Positions 35,662-47,842 are shown, numbered from the stretch's first letter. The stretch: DNA of 64,000 nt from Inonotus obliquus (GCA_032164295.1 JAJHTX010000003.1:620001-684000); one strand, 5' to 3'. A program made the numbers and translations. The notes: generated by a model not told the origin, from the sequence alone.

Positions 35662-36780
35662 CCAATCCCTGATTTTGTGACTTCCTCGAATGTAGTCCAT
35701 AACACAGGCATATACCTAGAAGACTTTATTGTCTCCATTCACCCGAAATAGGCTGCGAAGCCGATAAGGACGATTTAGTGAATTAAAAGGATTTCAACCA
35801 ATCAAGGTACTAATCTACAATTCGGATACACACCTCTTCCTTAAGTGATTAGGTTTTGAAAAAGTTTTAACTCATTGTAGCACTCGGCAGCTGTTGAACT
35901 CACCATAGTTCATCCAGAGAAGCTGTTTGTGATAGATTAAGCATTCTGTGAGGCGCCAAGGTCACCAGAAGATACACAGTACCGAGTACCGAGAGATAAC
36001 GATATTAATAGGCAAGGTTCAATTCGCGACCGAATCTCTTCTGAGTTCTCCCCCTATATTAACGGAGACCAGCATGTTGCGGAGGGGAAATGGGACCTGA
36101 TACCCCAACTGCTGGCGCCGCCTGTCCTGGGTCCTGGGTGGAAATTTTCCTTCTGCATCTTCAAGCGACTGATCGGACGGAACGTTGGTCGATGCGGTAG
36201 GTGAAATATAAAAATGCGTTGGATATGTACCGGTGGGTACATTAAGTTTTCAGCACCCCCGTTTTAGGAGGGTGAATTTGCATGCTTTATATGGCGTCGG
36301 GTAACCCTCCTGGTCATAGTATCGGCAAGCACCGGGATAGACTCAGTTGTTTACTAAAAAGGCACGCAAATCACCTTCCATAATTGGGGGTGTCGAAGAC
36401 TCAATGTAGATTGCTGCGTAATCAGCTATCTTACATAATATGCAAAGTTCCGAATCTAGTCCCAAAATTCTGTCTGGTCACATGTGGTTTAGAAAATTTT
36501 CCTCTTTGTTTCGTTGCGTGTCCAGGATGCCACTGCCCGCCAAACATTGCCACAAGCACCAAGTGCCTTCTGCTTTCTTGCAAGTCTCTTCATGCAAGCC
36601 AAGTACATGGCCTGCTCGCGATGTACCTCCTTCGGACGCGGTGGGTTGTTGACAGAACATGTAATATACGAGGGGCTAAATGCTGACTGGAGAATTCCGA
36701 TCTCTTCTAAGTTTACAAACAACGAAACTGCGTGTAAGCGATGGGATACAATCCTTGGTCCATTCTATTTCTAAAATCCA
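35662..36780. other. Intergenic region between convergent genes, no recognisable gene
   Basis: About 1.1 kb between the transporter (plus) and the P450 (minus). Overlapping frames of 60-100 codons at 36380-36770 occur on both strands, but none resembles a known family. Confidence 0.4.
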
Positions 36781-38398
36781 CTAACTCCGACCAGGGCTTC
36801 TACGTAGGCAAATCGAAGGGGAGCCACGCAAGCGTGCAACGGTCATGGAATGATTGACCTCGAGCGAAGGCTTATACTCGCCGGGTACGATGTCGAATAA
36901 ATGTATGGTTTGGAGCAAGAACATCTTTATGGCGTAGTGCGCGTATTCGCGTCCCTTACACTACAGAAACCAGTCAGCTTCGATGCGTAAGACAAGACTA
37001 GATCACGCGTACAATGAAGGGCCCACCTCCCCATGGCCTGAGGGTCCTCACACCACGCATCCTGTACGGCTCCTTGGACCCCATAAACCTATCCGCGATG
37101 AACTTGTTTGGATCGGGGAATAATCTACCGTCGAGATGCATTCCCCGGACATCCGCTACAATCATTTCACCCTTGTGGATGAAGTATGTAGAGCCGTTGT
37201 CATCTTTCAAGGTGATATCGCATTGGGCTTCACGGATAGTCGATGCCAGCGATGTGATACGTAGCGTCTCCTGCACTATCGAATCCAATATCCTGAACTC
37301 GTCGCAATCCAGGGCCTCGGGTTCTGAGCCAAGGAGAGTGTCGAAGTCAGGATACTTCTCGTCAATAGCGCTCCGAACTTCAGCAACGACACGGTGGTAC
37401 ACGAATGGATCGCTTAGCATAAATGCAAGAGCATTTAACGTGACCTGTACAAGATTGCTGTTGAATCCCCAGAGAACAGCAACCAATAGACGAGAGACCT
37501 CTTCGACAGAAAGGCCGCCGTTATGAAGTTCTCGGAGGGAATTGGAGATAATGGCTGACGTATCTTCATAATAGTCGGCATCACCACCTGTCCGGGCCTT
37601 CTCAACGAACGTTTCGAGGGATTTTGCTAATCGATCGCGGGCCCTGTACGCGCTGGGAGACAGAAACTCCAGTTGTTTGGAGAAGACAAACAGACCAAAA
37701 GTCATACTGCGATCCAAAGCAGCAAAATCTTGGAACGTGTCGGGGACTTGAGTGGTTCCGAAGAACGAGCCCGAGGATGCACGATAGAGGTTGGGACCGA
37801 CGAAATCTTCTATAGAAAGTGATTTCTCCTCGCCCTGGACACTCCCGACATCTTGAAGGCGAGAAAAGAGATTTTTGTTCATTCGAACTGTGACGGACCC
37901 CATGCTCCGCTTTGTCAAGCCGTTCGATACGAAGACATACGCAGTCCGATGTAGGAGGTCAATTACGTATGGGACACGCTCCGTGAGGCCTGCTAGGATC
38001 TCGAACGTCTTTTCTTCAGGTGGAAGTAGCGCTTTGGCTGTCGCTTCGACCACGGTGGTAATGGTTCTCGGTGACGAAACGACAACGACGAAACGACCTG
38101 CCATGAAGAACTTGAATACGGGACCACGAAGAGATCTTAGTTTCCACAAATCAGACATCAACAACGATTAACAATGATTGGAGATGGGAACCAACCTGCA
38201 TCTATCCAGGAAAGTTGTACGCCGAAGCATAAAGCTAACGGCACCGCCCAACCATGGAATATACGTCCGAACGACAGGTGGCGAATTGGGATGATCTCGC
38301 CCACCAGCACACGTCAGACGGTACAAGACGTGTATCAGGACGATGATGCCTGCGAGATCCGTTACTTGTAGAAGGCTAAACATGATGCAGATTTGCAC
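36781..38398 (-). CDS. Cytochrome P450
   Basis: Three exons (38398-38196, 38135-37013, 36960-36781) join to 501 aa. An N-terminal membrane anchor (LAGIIVLIHVLYRL) is followed by the proline hinge (NSPPVVRTYIPWLGG). In the body are the K-helix E-T-L-R (QETLRITSLAS), PDPNKFIADRF (PERF-like region) and the haem loop RPWGGGPFICKGREYAH, whose Cys lies at the start of the last exon. An I-helix of the usual A-G-x-x-T form is not evident; WGFNSNLVQV lies at that place, reminiscent of the CYP7/CYP8-like and prostacyclin-synthase-like classes that lack the Thr. It is probably ER-bound; the substrate is unknown. It diverges from the DUF6533-type gene at 38922. Confidence 0.88.
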
Positions 38399-38921
38399 TT
38401 TAGGCGGCCCAGAAGACCCTTTTAAGGCTGACCGGTATCATCTTATTCGATCCAAGTTACTCTCTTGATGCTCCTACCGGTTGTCTATCGGTAACGGAAA
38501 GTTAGAACCGAGGGATGCGGCCTGCATTGGGTCCGCATCACTCGCTTTGATGATGATCATGTTCAGCGACACCGCGTAACTACATGCTATCATTTTAAAG
38601 TACCTAAATTATCCTACGGGTACATGCGACACTCCGAGCATCCAATTAAGTCCAAACTCTCTAGTATCCAAGGATTGTATTAGTGTATCTTTCGGGACAT
38701 GGTACCGCTTACTCATATTATGTCCGAGTTCGTTTTGATACCGTCTAAGTGGAGTGGGTGTATGCCCCTTACTTTATGAATGAAGTCCTGTGCCCGCCAT
38801 TGATGACATCCGACAACCGCCGCATCACGATATGTATATATGCCGCACCAATATCTCAAATCCCCGTCTTGACCGGCACCATTATTATATCACTTCGAGG
38901 TGGGAACTTCTTCGACCCATC
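38399..38921. promoter_or_regulatory. Divergent promoter region between P450 and DUF6533-type gene
   Basis: The 523 bp hold the upstream regions of both genes. A TATA-like ttaaaag lies about 25 bp upstream of the P450 start on the minus strand. I recognise no specific operator. Confidence 0.4.
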
Positions 38922-40880
38922 ATGTCTGGTGCAGCAAGTCCATCTCCCGTTTCTCCTGAGGCTTTTGAAGAGCTTGTCGTCGCACTTCGAGAGTCTAGAC
39001 AAGTTAGTTACTTCTATGGTGAGATTTATACAGAATACTTCTTCGGGTTTTCTTGATCTTCGATTATAGTGTCAGCCCTTGCGTTTCTGGCTTATGATAT
39101 TGCAACAGTCTCATCAAGGGAGGTGAGTTGAAGGTCACAGAGTGATATGATATATCCTGACTGACTTGAATTTACTACCCAACTAGATTGAGTTCATTTG
39201 GAAGTCAGTGAATCAGTGAAGTTCATTTTTCGATATGCTGATTTTCTTTCGGAAAAAAGGGCGAAATGGTCACTACCCAAAGGACTGTACTTTTTCGCTA
39301 GATACTACGGGATCTTGTTTCTAATGTGAGCTCAAGTGCATTTATTGTACTGAAATCATGATGAACATTCTCATGGTTGACTCGATAAACAGGGTCGTAA
39401 TTGCGGGTACGTTCAAATTCTTGGGACTACCCTTTCGTTCTCTAATTTCTCTTGATTGGAGTCTTTGTCACCCCTGGGGAACTATTATCGGTACAAGTGA
39501 GTTCTATGTCAATTGCGATGCAGGTGAACGTATATCTGATGTATATGAAAGTTGTGGGTAGACCATCATCCGCCTGGCCTGTGTCTCTTTTTGACAGTTT
39601 CATTCAAGCTGCCGGCATTACTTGCGGTTCTACTCTATGTATGCCACATTTAGAGCAGTTGATAGGCGTCTTTGTGGCTGACATCTTCAACTTTCAGCGC
39701 TGGAGACATTCTTTTCACGACAGTTGTGAATGTCATTCTTATCCTTCGCCTTGCCGCATTGTACAAGAATAATGTACCAAGTAAGGCAAGACCTACAAGA
39801 AAATGAGCCAGGAGCCTAATGTGCGCTTTTTGCAGTAATCTGCTTACTTGTTACATTGTTAGCTGGTACGTGGAGATTGCTTCTTTATCACTCTTCATCT
39901 GAGACGACATGTTCAAAGGCGAATTTGCGGTAAGCTGAGGATGACAAAGGAGTGGATATATATTGACGTCGCAGATCAGGCGGAACTCTACATCTCGGTC
40001 AAGGTTACTTTGGAGACTTGGAAAACAGCCTATGTCGCACCTCCCGGAGTACCCATTACCGGTTGCCTGGCTGTTAACCCACCGATGAGCTTCACGTTAA
40101 TAGCCTGGTGTGTTTTTATCTTGCCTGATGGTTTATCATAAGCTAATCCATTCAAAAAGGATTCCGTGTCTTGTTCTCTCCGGTAAAGCATACCCTTCTG
40201 TTCAAAGTAAAAACCCCATACAGAGACACTGATAATGCAATCTTCAGCCATATTCTTTCTTATGACTGTGGTTCAAGTCATAAGGACGAGCCAGGTAATG
40301 ATGGACAGGACTGATTTCTTTTCAGCTTTTGGCCAACTTTTCCAACGCAAGTCCCGCTCACCGCTACTTGCTGCTCTTCTCCGAGACGGAACTTTTCACT
40401 TCTTCTTGTGCGCATATATTAATTTTGACCAAGATTCGTAATCTCTAACATCCCGATAATCACTCGCTCGTTGTAGTATCACAGGTAAGTGGAAGTGGAA
40501 TGGACTTGTGAGCTTGATGTCCCTACTAATGTCGAACAATAGCAATTGTGACAGTTTCTACAGTCACTACTAACACTGTTAAAGGGCCTTTCGCCGCAGT
40601 AGGAGAGGGGTAAGTTAGCAGCTTATTAACGCATCCTCAGGTTGAATATCTTTTGCTTAGGTGGCTCATAGCCGTTTACTCTGTGTCTGTGAGTACTCAT
40701 TACTCATCAGTATCGGAGTTTTGTTGACAGGCCTGAAAGGGGTCGCGACTCATACTCAACTTGCGCGAGTCTGCTTCCAGGCAGCCAGGCAACCAGACAG
40801 AAGGCGAAACTAATATGCAAACTTTCCGCGTTCTCGAGTTCTCATCAGAAACCGATACATGCGCCACTCTCACCCCTTGA
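38922..40880 (+). CDS. DUF6533-type multi-pass membrane protein
   Basis: The ATG is at 38922 (MSGAASPSPVSPEAFEELVV). Exon 1 reads to SRQVSYFY and splices to VSALAFLAYDIATVSSRE, then IEFIWK, then AKWSLPKGLYFFARYYGIL. This is the exact order of the DUF6533 signature (YD..T..RE(I/V)EFIWK...P+.LYF..RY). Further short exons with hydrophobic segments run to about 40690. The last exon begins near 40737 with GSRLILNLRESASRQPGNQT and ends at the TGA at 40878-40880. The SRLILNLRE segment matches SRIILNIRAA of the partial gene at 459-1545. Seven membrane spans are expected. Function is unknown. It sits between two P450 genes. Intermediate exon limits were not all fixed. Confidence 0.72.
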
Positions 40881-41444
40881 TGACCTTTTGAAAAGAATGT
40901 ATGAACAGGGCGCGAGAGCAATCTCGGCCAAGGAGACGACCGTGCCTTATGTGTTTATTATGAATGATACTATTTTATGTTTCTGTAGTACTATCATACT
41001 ACTATGGGGCCTAATCGAGTTTGTTTGTGGTCAAGAATATTGGGTTTACCCTTCCAAAGCGGGAGCACGCAGCGGAGAAGGTGTATACTTACTCCGAGGA
41101 TGCCGATACTGGTCCAGTAGGTGCGAAACTTGAGGCGGTGGCTCAGCCGTGTGTGGGAGGATGATCGGTTCGAGTGAATCTCCTGTCGGAGGAATAAAGA
41201 CTGCAAGTACCCAAGCCCTTGTACGGCAAGCAATTCACCGACCGGTATACCTCCTTATGTGCGGTTTATATTCGCAACATTCTTGTCGCGGCACCAATCG
41301 GTTTTAATTATCACAATTGGAATTCAGTCGGCGAATAAATTAAAGCCGTACACAGAAACTCACAAACACAAACAAACAGTGAATGTGAACGCGCCCACGA
41401 CGCGCTCGTTCAACGTCTGCTAGTATCCAGTATCCACATATACG
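40881..41444. other. Intergenic region before the second P450
   Basis: An 80-codon plus frame (40888-41133) with a hydrophobic centre follows the DUF6533-type gene but shows no family resemblance. Nothing else is recognisable. Confidence 0.35.
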
Positions 41445-43629
41445 ATGTCCATCTCTCTTGTCCTCGCTGTAGGGGTATCTACCCTCTGCGCATACAAATT
41501 CTTGCACGGTCTTTGGGTAGAACACCAGAAATGTTTCATAGAGTTCATGTTTGCTCATCAGCTGTGTAGGATGTCAGCTTTACACCTGGCCCCAGGCCAA
41601 TGTTCTCCCCACTCAGTCCATTTGGAGCCATCTTGCCTGCCAATACGCTAAACCCTAGCAACATATGGTTTTGGATCCAGCGCAAAACAGGTCTTTTCTC
41701 ATCCTTTCAATACTCCGTAATTCTAAATTTATTCTCAGCTTACTTCAACCAGACGCACGACATAATTGCTTTTGTGCCTTGGTTCATAGGCAGTCCTACA
41801 TACTATACAAACTCTTTTGGAATCATGAAGCAGCTGCTTGGCGCGGAAAATAAATACCATCTGGAGAAACCAGAAGAGCTTACTCTCGCCTGGTATTACC
41901 GTCTGTCGAAAACTAAAGCCCGATAGCGCTGACACTTTTGCGTAGCTTATGGGGTCACAATGTAACAACTGCCAATGGTGAAGCATGGAGGCGTCACCGG
42001 CGCGTAGTTCAACCCGCATTTAGTACCAGAACGTGAGTGACCCCATTCAGTGTGTCCGTCTACGTGTGAATAACAAGGAGTTCATTTAAGATATTCGGAT
42101 GTATGGAAGGCGGCCAGAGAGCTCTACTCAGAGATGATGAGGTCAGAAGGCTGGAATCACCGCGATACAGTTGCTTTTGATGAAATAAACCCGCTGATAC
42201 ACAAAGTATTCCGATTCAAAAATCTTGGAAGACATCTCATTGACTTTCTAACTCAGTTCGCATTTATTATCATATGTCGCTGTGGTTTTGGCTTTTCCAC
42301 TTCTTGGACCCCAAGTGATCAGGCTACCTCGAAGCTTCCCGGAGAGCTACGTCTTGTCTCAGAGACTCTTATTCCCCGTATCATTCTACCAAATTGGGCT
42401 TACAGACTTCCCGTCAATGGGTATGTGCAATTAGTAATGAGCCAAGTATTGGTTCTCATTGCTTGTTATATAGTCTTCGACGCATGAATGATGCATGGTG
42501 GGCCGTTGCGAAGGAAATATCGGGTCTTATCGATAGGAGCAAGGCCGACAATCTGGACTCGATAAATGGCCAAAACCTTCCTACGGACATTCTAAATTGT
42601 CTTGTAACCTCATGGATAAGCGAGGATAAGCCTGTGCTCGACAAGAATGATGTGGTTGGTCTTTTATTTCTCCACCTTGCCTTTTGCAGCTCCGAGTAAC
42701 TGAATAATTCTAGATTGCGAACATGTTCTCTTTGATGTTTGCAGGCCACGGTAAAGAGATTTATACTCAGAAGCTCTTTAACTAACTGACGTGACTCATT
42801 AATTAGAGACGACAGCATGTGGCATAATCTCGACGCTGGCTTATTTGGCTCTCTATCCGAACGAGCAGAGTAAAGCGTATGACGAAATCTCGAAGGCCTT
42901 TTCGGAGGACGATCCATCGGTGAGCACAAACGACCATCGTCCACAATGACCTAACAATTCCTTTCAGGAGCAAGTGGACCAGGGCAAGCTCACATTCGTT
43001 TTACACTGTTTCTGGGAGGCGCAAAGGCTTTGTCGTGAGTAAATTCTCGCTAGTGTTGCCGATTTTCTACAGCATATAAACAGCATCGGCGGCATTCATT
43101 CCTCGTAAACTTACCGAGGAAGTCATCGTTAATGTCAAATGTCCGAGGCCTGATCGAAAGGTCTTGAAAAAGGGAAGTCTGCTCATGTTTGACCTCGTCG
43201 GTATTTGTGAGTCTAGACACCATCCATCTCGTAAACTCCATATGAATTTTACCAGTTCGCAATCCGGATGTGTTTTATGATCCGGAGAAATTCCACCCAG
43301 AACGCTGGGAGAACGTTTCAGAGCACGATGTCGGTGTTTTCGGCTTTGGCCCGCGAGCTTGTATAGGTAGGTGCTTGAAAGTATCACAATTCCCGTTCTC
43401 GAATTGAATTGAAAATGCCCTGGTTTTCTAAGGTCGTAAATTCGCACAAGCCGAGGCTTTGTCATTCATTTCCGCGATACTTTACGATTGGAAGATAGAG
43501 ACAAATCCCAGGATAGGCGAGAGCCGAACACAATACGAGGAACGTGTCATGGGTAATGCTGGGCTCATCGGGACCGCGTTCGGTCTCAAGAGCGTTCCAC
43601 TGAAGCTTGCAAGGCGCATAGTGGGATGA
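41445..43629 (+). CDS. Cytochrome P450
   Basis: The ATG is at 41445 (MSISLVLAVGVSTLCAYKFL), a membrane anchor, with several short introns. In order there are MFSPLSPFGAILP, NIWFWIQRKTG, LWGHNVTTANGEAWRRHRRV (the helix C W-R-x-x-R), and ANMFSLMFAGHETTAC split by an intron (I-helix A-G-H-E-T-T). K-helix E-x-x-R is F-W-E-A-Q-R-L. PEKFHPERWEN and the haem loop FGFGPRACIGRKFAQAEA with its Cys follow, and it ends KLARRIVG at 43629. All hallmark motifs are present. It resembles the CYP64-clan-like enzymes common in mushrooms, but is clearly not a recent duplicate of the P450 at 36781-38398: the haem loop and I-helix differ. The substrate is unknown. The 5' exon limits (41500-41620) are approximate. 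Confidence 0.85.
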
Positions 43630-44648
43630 TTGATATGCTCCTTACTAATCTATTTATGTCCTGGACTACCATTCGCACTCCACTCCATGAGCAGTGTTTC
43701 ATGAGTCTCGAAATAATCGAGTCGACATCCAGAGGTTTCCTAATCCTATTTACCGCTCTGTATATCCTCGCTGGGTTCGCTAGTCCACACCGCTTATTTG
43801 ATCTCATTCGATGCTCGATTGAGTGAAGCGCAGAGTTCGTTTAACGTATGGCCTCGCTAGGATCAATAAAAAGTTCACCATACTTGAATGAAGACTATCC
43901 AGCCAAAAAGACAACCTTTCGCTTGAGGACAAAACCGGGGATCGCCCTCTTTCTTATTCGATTCGAAATATCAGGTATTCGGCGAGGCTACCGCGCCAAG
44001 TCATGATTCTATAGAACTAGCACTATTGATCTACCTCCGCTTTGCTTTTCTCAACCCGCATTAAGGATCGAGGTACGGTTCAGGAGTTCCTGATCCTTCA
44101 CTTAGAAGAATGATAAAGCAAGCAGTGCTCCAGCACCGGCCACGGGAACGAAATTCCAACGACTCTGAACGACTCTGAAGTGACCACGTTCCAAAAGTTC
44201 TGCCGGGATACTGTAATCTTGTGGTCTCGAAAAATGGTCGCCGATGCGAGTATATGATATGAATGACTATATCACCTATGATCCGGATCTATGAGGTAGG
44301 ACCTGGAGAGAGATAGTGGCTTCGCTTCCCATCGGCCAAGCGGAAGACACCGCTGGGGCTAGATGAGGAGACGTAATAGGCCAGAATTTCCTTTGTGAGC
44401 ACTGTGGATTCGAACCTGCGCCCCTGTATGTCCTGTTATGGTGCGGTGATCGATCACTGAGTAATCGGGCTTGGTCTTCCCTTTGCGAACCACCAAATCT
44501 CAGTCTCGCAACATGTCCAAACCCCACAATATGACTCTGAACTATCACTTTGAATATTGTTTGACTAGTAGTACATGATACATTAATCTAACCTCCCGCG
44601 AAGATAGAAGCCTTCTCCGCAATGGGATTATATTCTTGACGACTCGAC
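43630..44648. other. Intergenic region; contains a tRNA-like relic
   Basis: About 1 kb without a recognisable gene between the P450 and the 3' end of Argonaute copy 2. On the minus strand around 44485-44390 there is a B-box-like ggttcgaatcc preceded, at tRNA-like distance, by an A-box-like ttactcagtgatcg. The T-stem does not pair (only two of five pairs form), so this is not a working tRNA. It may be a decayed tRNA or the head of a tRNA-derived SINE. Confidence 0.3.
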
Positions 44649-47458
44649 TCACATGTAGTACATGGTACCTTTCAGCGCCTCGTGGACCCCGTCTTGCCAT
44701 AGGCCACCCGCCCTGTCCTTCACTTCTGATTCATCAAGCTTGGTCTCCTTACTACCATCAACAGGAGCCATCAGCCTGTGCAAGTAGAGCCGAGCACGAG
44801 AGCATGCCCGACTCGCCCAATACGCCGGGGGGGCAAGGCTCACACTCTGAGCCGACGGTGCCCACAAGTACGATATGTCGTTGATACCCTGCTGAAGGAC
44901 GTCGGGCGGAAGCCTGTTCTCGTCGTGCAGGACCGTGTAGTGAGTTGCACGTGCTACGCCTTGTGACGCTGCATGAGCCTGCAGGTAGAAGTCGAACTCG
45001 TATATGCTCGTCACGCCTTGGTCGACAACTGTTCCCGCAACGGAGTTCGATGTATTGTCTGCTTGCTCCGTCGCCGCCGGATAGAAGCGAGTCTGGTGAC
45101 CTTTCGAGCAGATGATATACGTCAGTTTTGGTTTGTCCGTGAGTTCGCTGAAGGTCCTCTTCAGAGCCTCGATCTCCGCCTTCGCGATGGCCTGCTGCGA
45201 GTTTGTCACGCCAGTGCGGAAGACAATGATACGCTGCGGGAACGAATCCATGTGATCGCGGTAGTTCTTCATCCTCTCAACAATCATTTCACGTAGGTTA
45301 GCGATCGCCTATCAAACGATAGATTAGCACTATATACAGAGGTTTGGAAAGGATATACCCACAGACTGTCCATTGGGCTGCACCGAAACACTTGCTGGAT
45401 ACTGGAAGAAGCTGCTGTCGCAGGATGCGGTAACAGCGGCAATGCTCGGCGTGCCCTTCGCTGCGTCTCCACCCGGACAGGTGATACCCATTCCTACCAA
45501 CATCGTGTTCTGGAGCCACTTGAGAGACGACGGCTCCAGCATATGGTTGATACCACCGAGCTTCGCATTCATCTTCAGAGCAAGGTTTCCGAGGTACTGG
45601 TCCTGTCCATCTTTCTCCAGAATGCTGGGAATCATCGCGCAGACCGATTGGACACCAAACTCAGTGTCAAAGGCACGGCGCAGCCCGGCATGCACTTGCG
45701 GGTCCCTGTTCGACACGAGTGCGAGGACCATGCGCGGCTTACCCGGAAGCGACGTCACTGTGTTCGAAACAGCAAGAAGCGCCTCCTCGCGGTACGGATC
45801 GTCCGGCTGCGGGCGCGGAAGATTGACCACGCGGACAACGTATTCAGGGTCGACCGCCATACCATAAGCTTTGCACTTCGACAACAGAGCGGTCACGGCA
45901 TCGCGTAGATCCGCATCCAGCTTGCCGCCATACTGGGACAGATCGCCGTCCTTGAGGACGAGGATGGCAAGACGTGACAACTGAGCGGGCTGCGCAAATC
46001 GGATTCCGCGTGTAGTCCACGATCCATTCACAACCGGAGGACGACCGGACTTGTAAACGATAGCAGGCGCGGGCAGCAAGCGCGCGTTGACGTTCGCCAT
46101 GTTCAACGAGATCTTAATGTTAAACCCACCCAGTGGCGGCTCACTGCCTTCGAGACCCATCAGGCGAAGTCCTTTGACGGTGATGATCTGTTCTTGAGCA
46201 GCCGGAGTCTTATTGTTGGCGGCGCACAATGCAGAGCTTTCTCCACGATCCAGCTGGCCCACGAAAAGTGTACCGGGAACAATCTTACACAGCTCGGCAG
46301 GAACGAAGATGCTCTTCTCATGGTTCCCGAGTATAACGACGGGCAGGTCATCGGCGTGGCGCAGGCTGATTCCGTACTCTATGTCATTGTCAGCGTCATT
46401 CCTATAATCACTACCGACACACTTACTCTTCTTGAAGTACTGCTCAACTGTCACTTTTCCGAATTCGTCAGTCTTGATCACCGTCTTCTTTGCGCTGCTT
46501 GATCCAAAGTCTTTAACTGTAAGACGCCTCGTGTAGCCGAGGTACGTCGTCGTCACCCTCATCTTGCCGAAGAACTGCTGTGGGGACGCTCCCTTCGACT
46601 GCCTCAGGAATTCGATCAATGCATCGCTCAGGTGCTCGCGCGGAACGTAGAACGCGCTCATGCACGTGTTCACATTCACCATGAGTGACTTGTACACGGG
46701 GCGGACAGAAGCAAAGAAACCGCTGACGGCTGCGATGCCAGGACGAGTACGCACACCCGTGTTCTCCTTCGGGTTGAAATAGTACGCGTGCTTTGTGAGC
46801 GCGCGGATGCCGTGGCGGGCAGCATGCGCCGTGACGATAAGATTGAACGCCGAGATGATTGGACCTACGTTGTACTTGGGATCGTCACCGCGAAGGTAAC
46901 TGAAAGACAGTAAGCAGGCTGGATTATATCCAGAGTTCGAGTACGTTGAACTAACCGAGTGAGATCCGCGGACTTGAGCTCCTTTGGACCAGCAAGGGTA
47001 ATTGTGTATGTTACATCGTCTTGCGTGGGCGCTCCTTCAGCAGCGAGAGGCGGTGCAGGGCCTTTGACGTTGACCATGAAGCTCCTTGGCATGGGCTTCT
47101 TTGCGATAAGACGACGGGCGCCGTCGTGTGCGATCCCATCATAGAACTCTGACGACTTCATATGCCTGTCGAAAAGAGATATGATGTGCTTGCGGAGGTC
47201 TTTGTCCCCTTCCGCGAGCTTGGGCGAAATATTGATGGTATAGTCGTACAAGACGACGTCAGTCGGGTAGTTGGCTTGAAAGAGATTGGACCGCAGCTTG
47301 ATTGGGATTCCGGCGGAGCCAAATCCTGGCCTTACGAGCGTTCCGGTGCCCGACATGGACATGCCTCGAAGACTCGAAGTAAGTTCCGGTACCTCTCGAT
47401 TCGAGGCGGCGCTCTGACGAGTAGTGTGCTCGCGTCCTTGTCTGGAATATTGACTCAT
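44649..47458 (-). CDS. Argonaute copy 2, complete, slicer residues absent
   Basis: Four exons (47458-46956, 46899-46427, 46378-45363, 45308-44649; introns 56, 48 and 54 nt) join in frame to 883 aa, a normal eukaryotic Argonaute length. The domains are N/L1 (LVRPGFGSAG), an intact linker, PAZ (NVNTCMSAFYVP, VPAELCKIVPG), MID (LALKMNAKLGGINHML) and PIWI (TPSIAAVTASC, QRIIVFR, THYTVLHDENRLPPDVLQQG, AYWAS, terminal GTMYYM). Against human Ago2 the catalytic D597, E637, D669 and H807 align with Gly623, Ser664, Thr696 and Ser830, so slicing is not expected. In MID, the 5'-phosphate-binding Tyr and Lys appear as His and Arg, while the KLGG lysine is kept. It presumably binds guide RNA in gene silencing without cutting. 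Nearly identical to 12609-15453 from about residue 45 onward; flanks differ. Confidence 0.92.
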
Positions 47459-47528
47459 TGTGTTATAGGTGTAGATAACTGATGAGACTGTAGCTGTGGA
47501 TGGGTTCTGTCGAGTGGGGGGGGTCCCA

Positions 47529-47535
47529 TTTTATA
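47529..47535 (-). promoter_or_regulatory. TATA box of Argonaute copy 2
   Basis: TATAAAA on the minus strand, 71 bp before the ATG at 47458. Position and form resemble the TATA box of copy 1, but the sequence around it is unrelated. Confidence 0.5.
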
Positions 47536-47842
47536 GCTGAGAGAAGGCGCGTATTTCGGGATCTGAACATTCCGCAGCAGCATTAACAAGCAGAAGTTTT
47601 ATGAGTGACTTCACAAAGACAGTGAGAACAGAAAGGGAGCAGCTGCGCGATAATCAATTATACTCACTTCACATTCGCCACGAACGCGCTCATAACCCGG
47701 CCCCTTGTGTTCCTTTCTTAATGAACATTGTGGTAGCTCCCATGTATACCCGTATTGTGCGATCCGTTTAATAATGTCGTCTTCTTCAGTGTCCAAAGAA
47801 ACTGAAACTGAAGGAGACGGAAAAAGACCTTCTTTTTTGGGA

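Noticed and set aside
36781..43629. The two P450 genes as a tandem duplication
   Set aside because: Haem loops, I-helices and intron layouts differ strongly, and they are on opposite strands with another gene between them.
44385..44490. Functional tRNA gene
   Set aside because: Only two of five T-stem pairs form and no acceptor stem could be drawn, so it is kept only as a tRNA-like relic.
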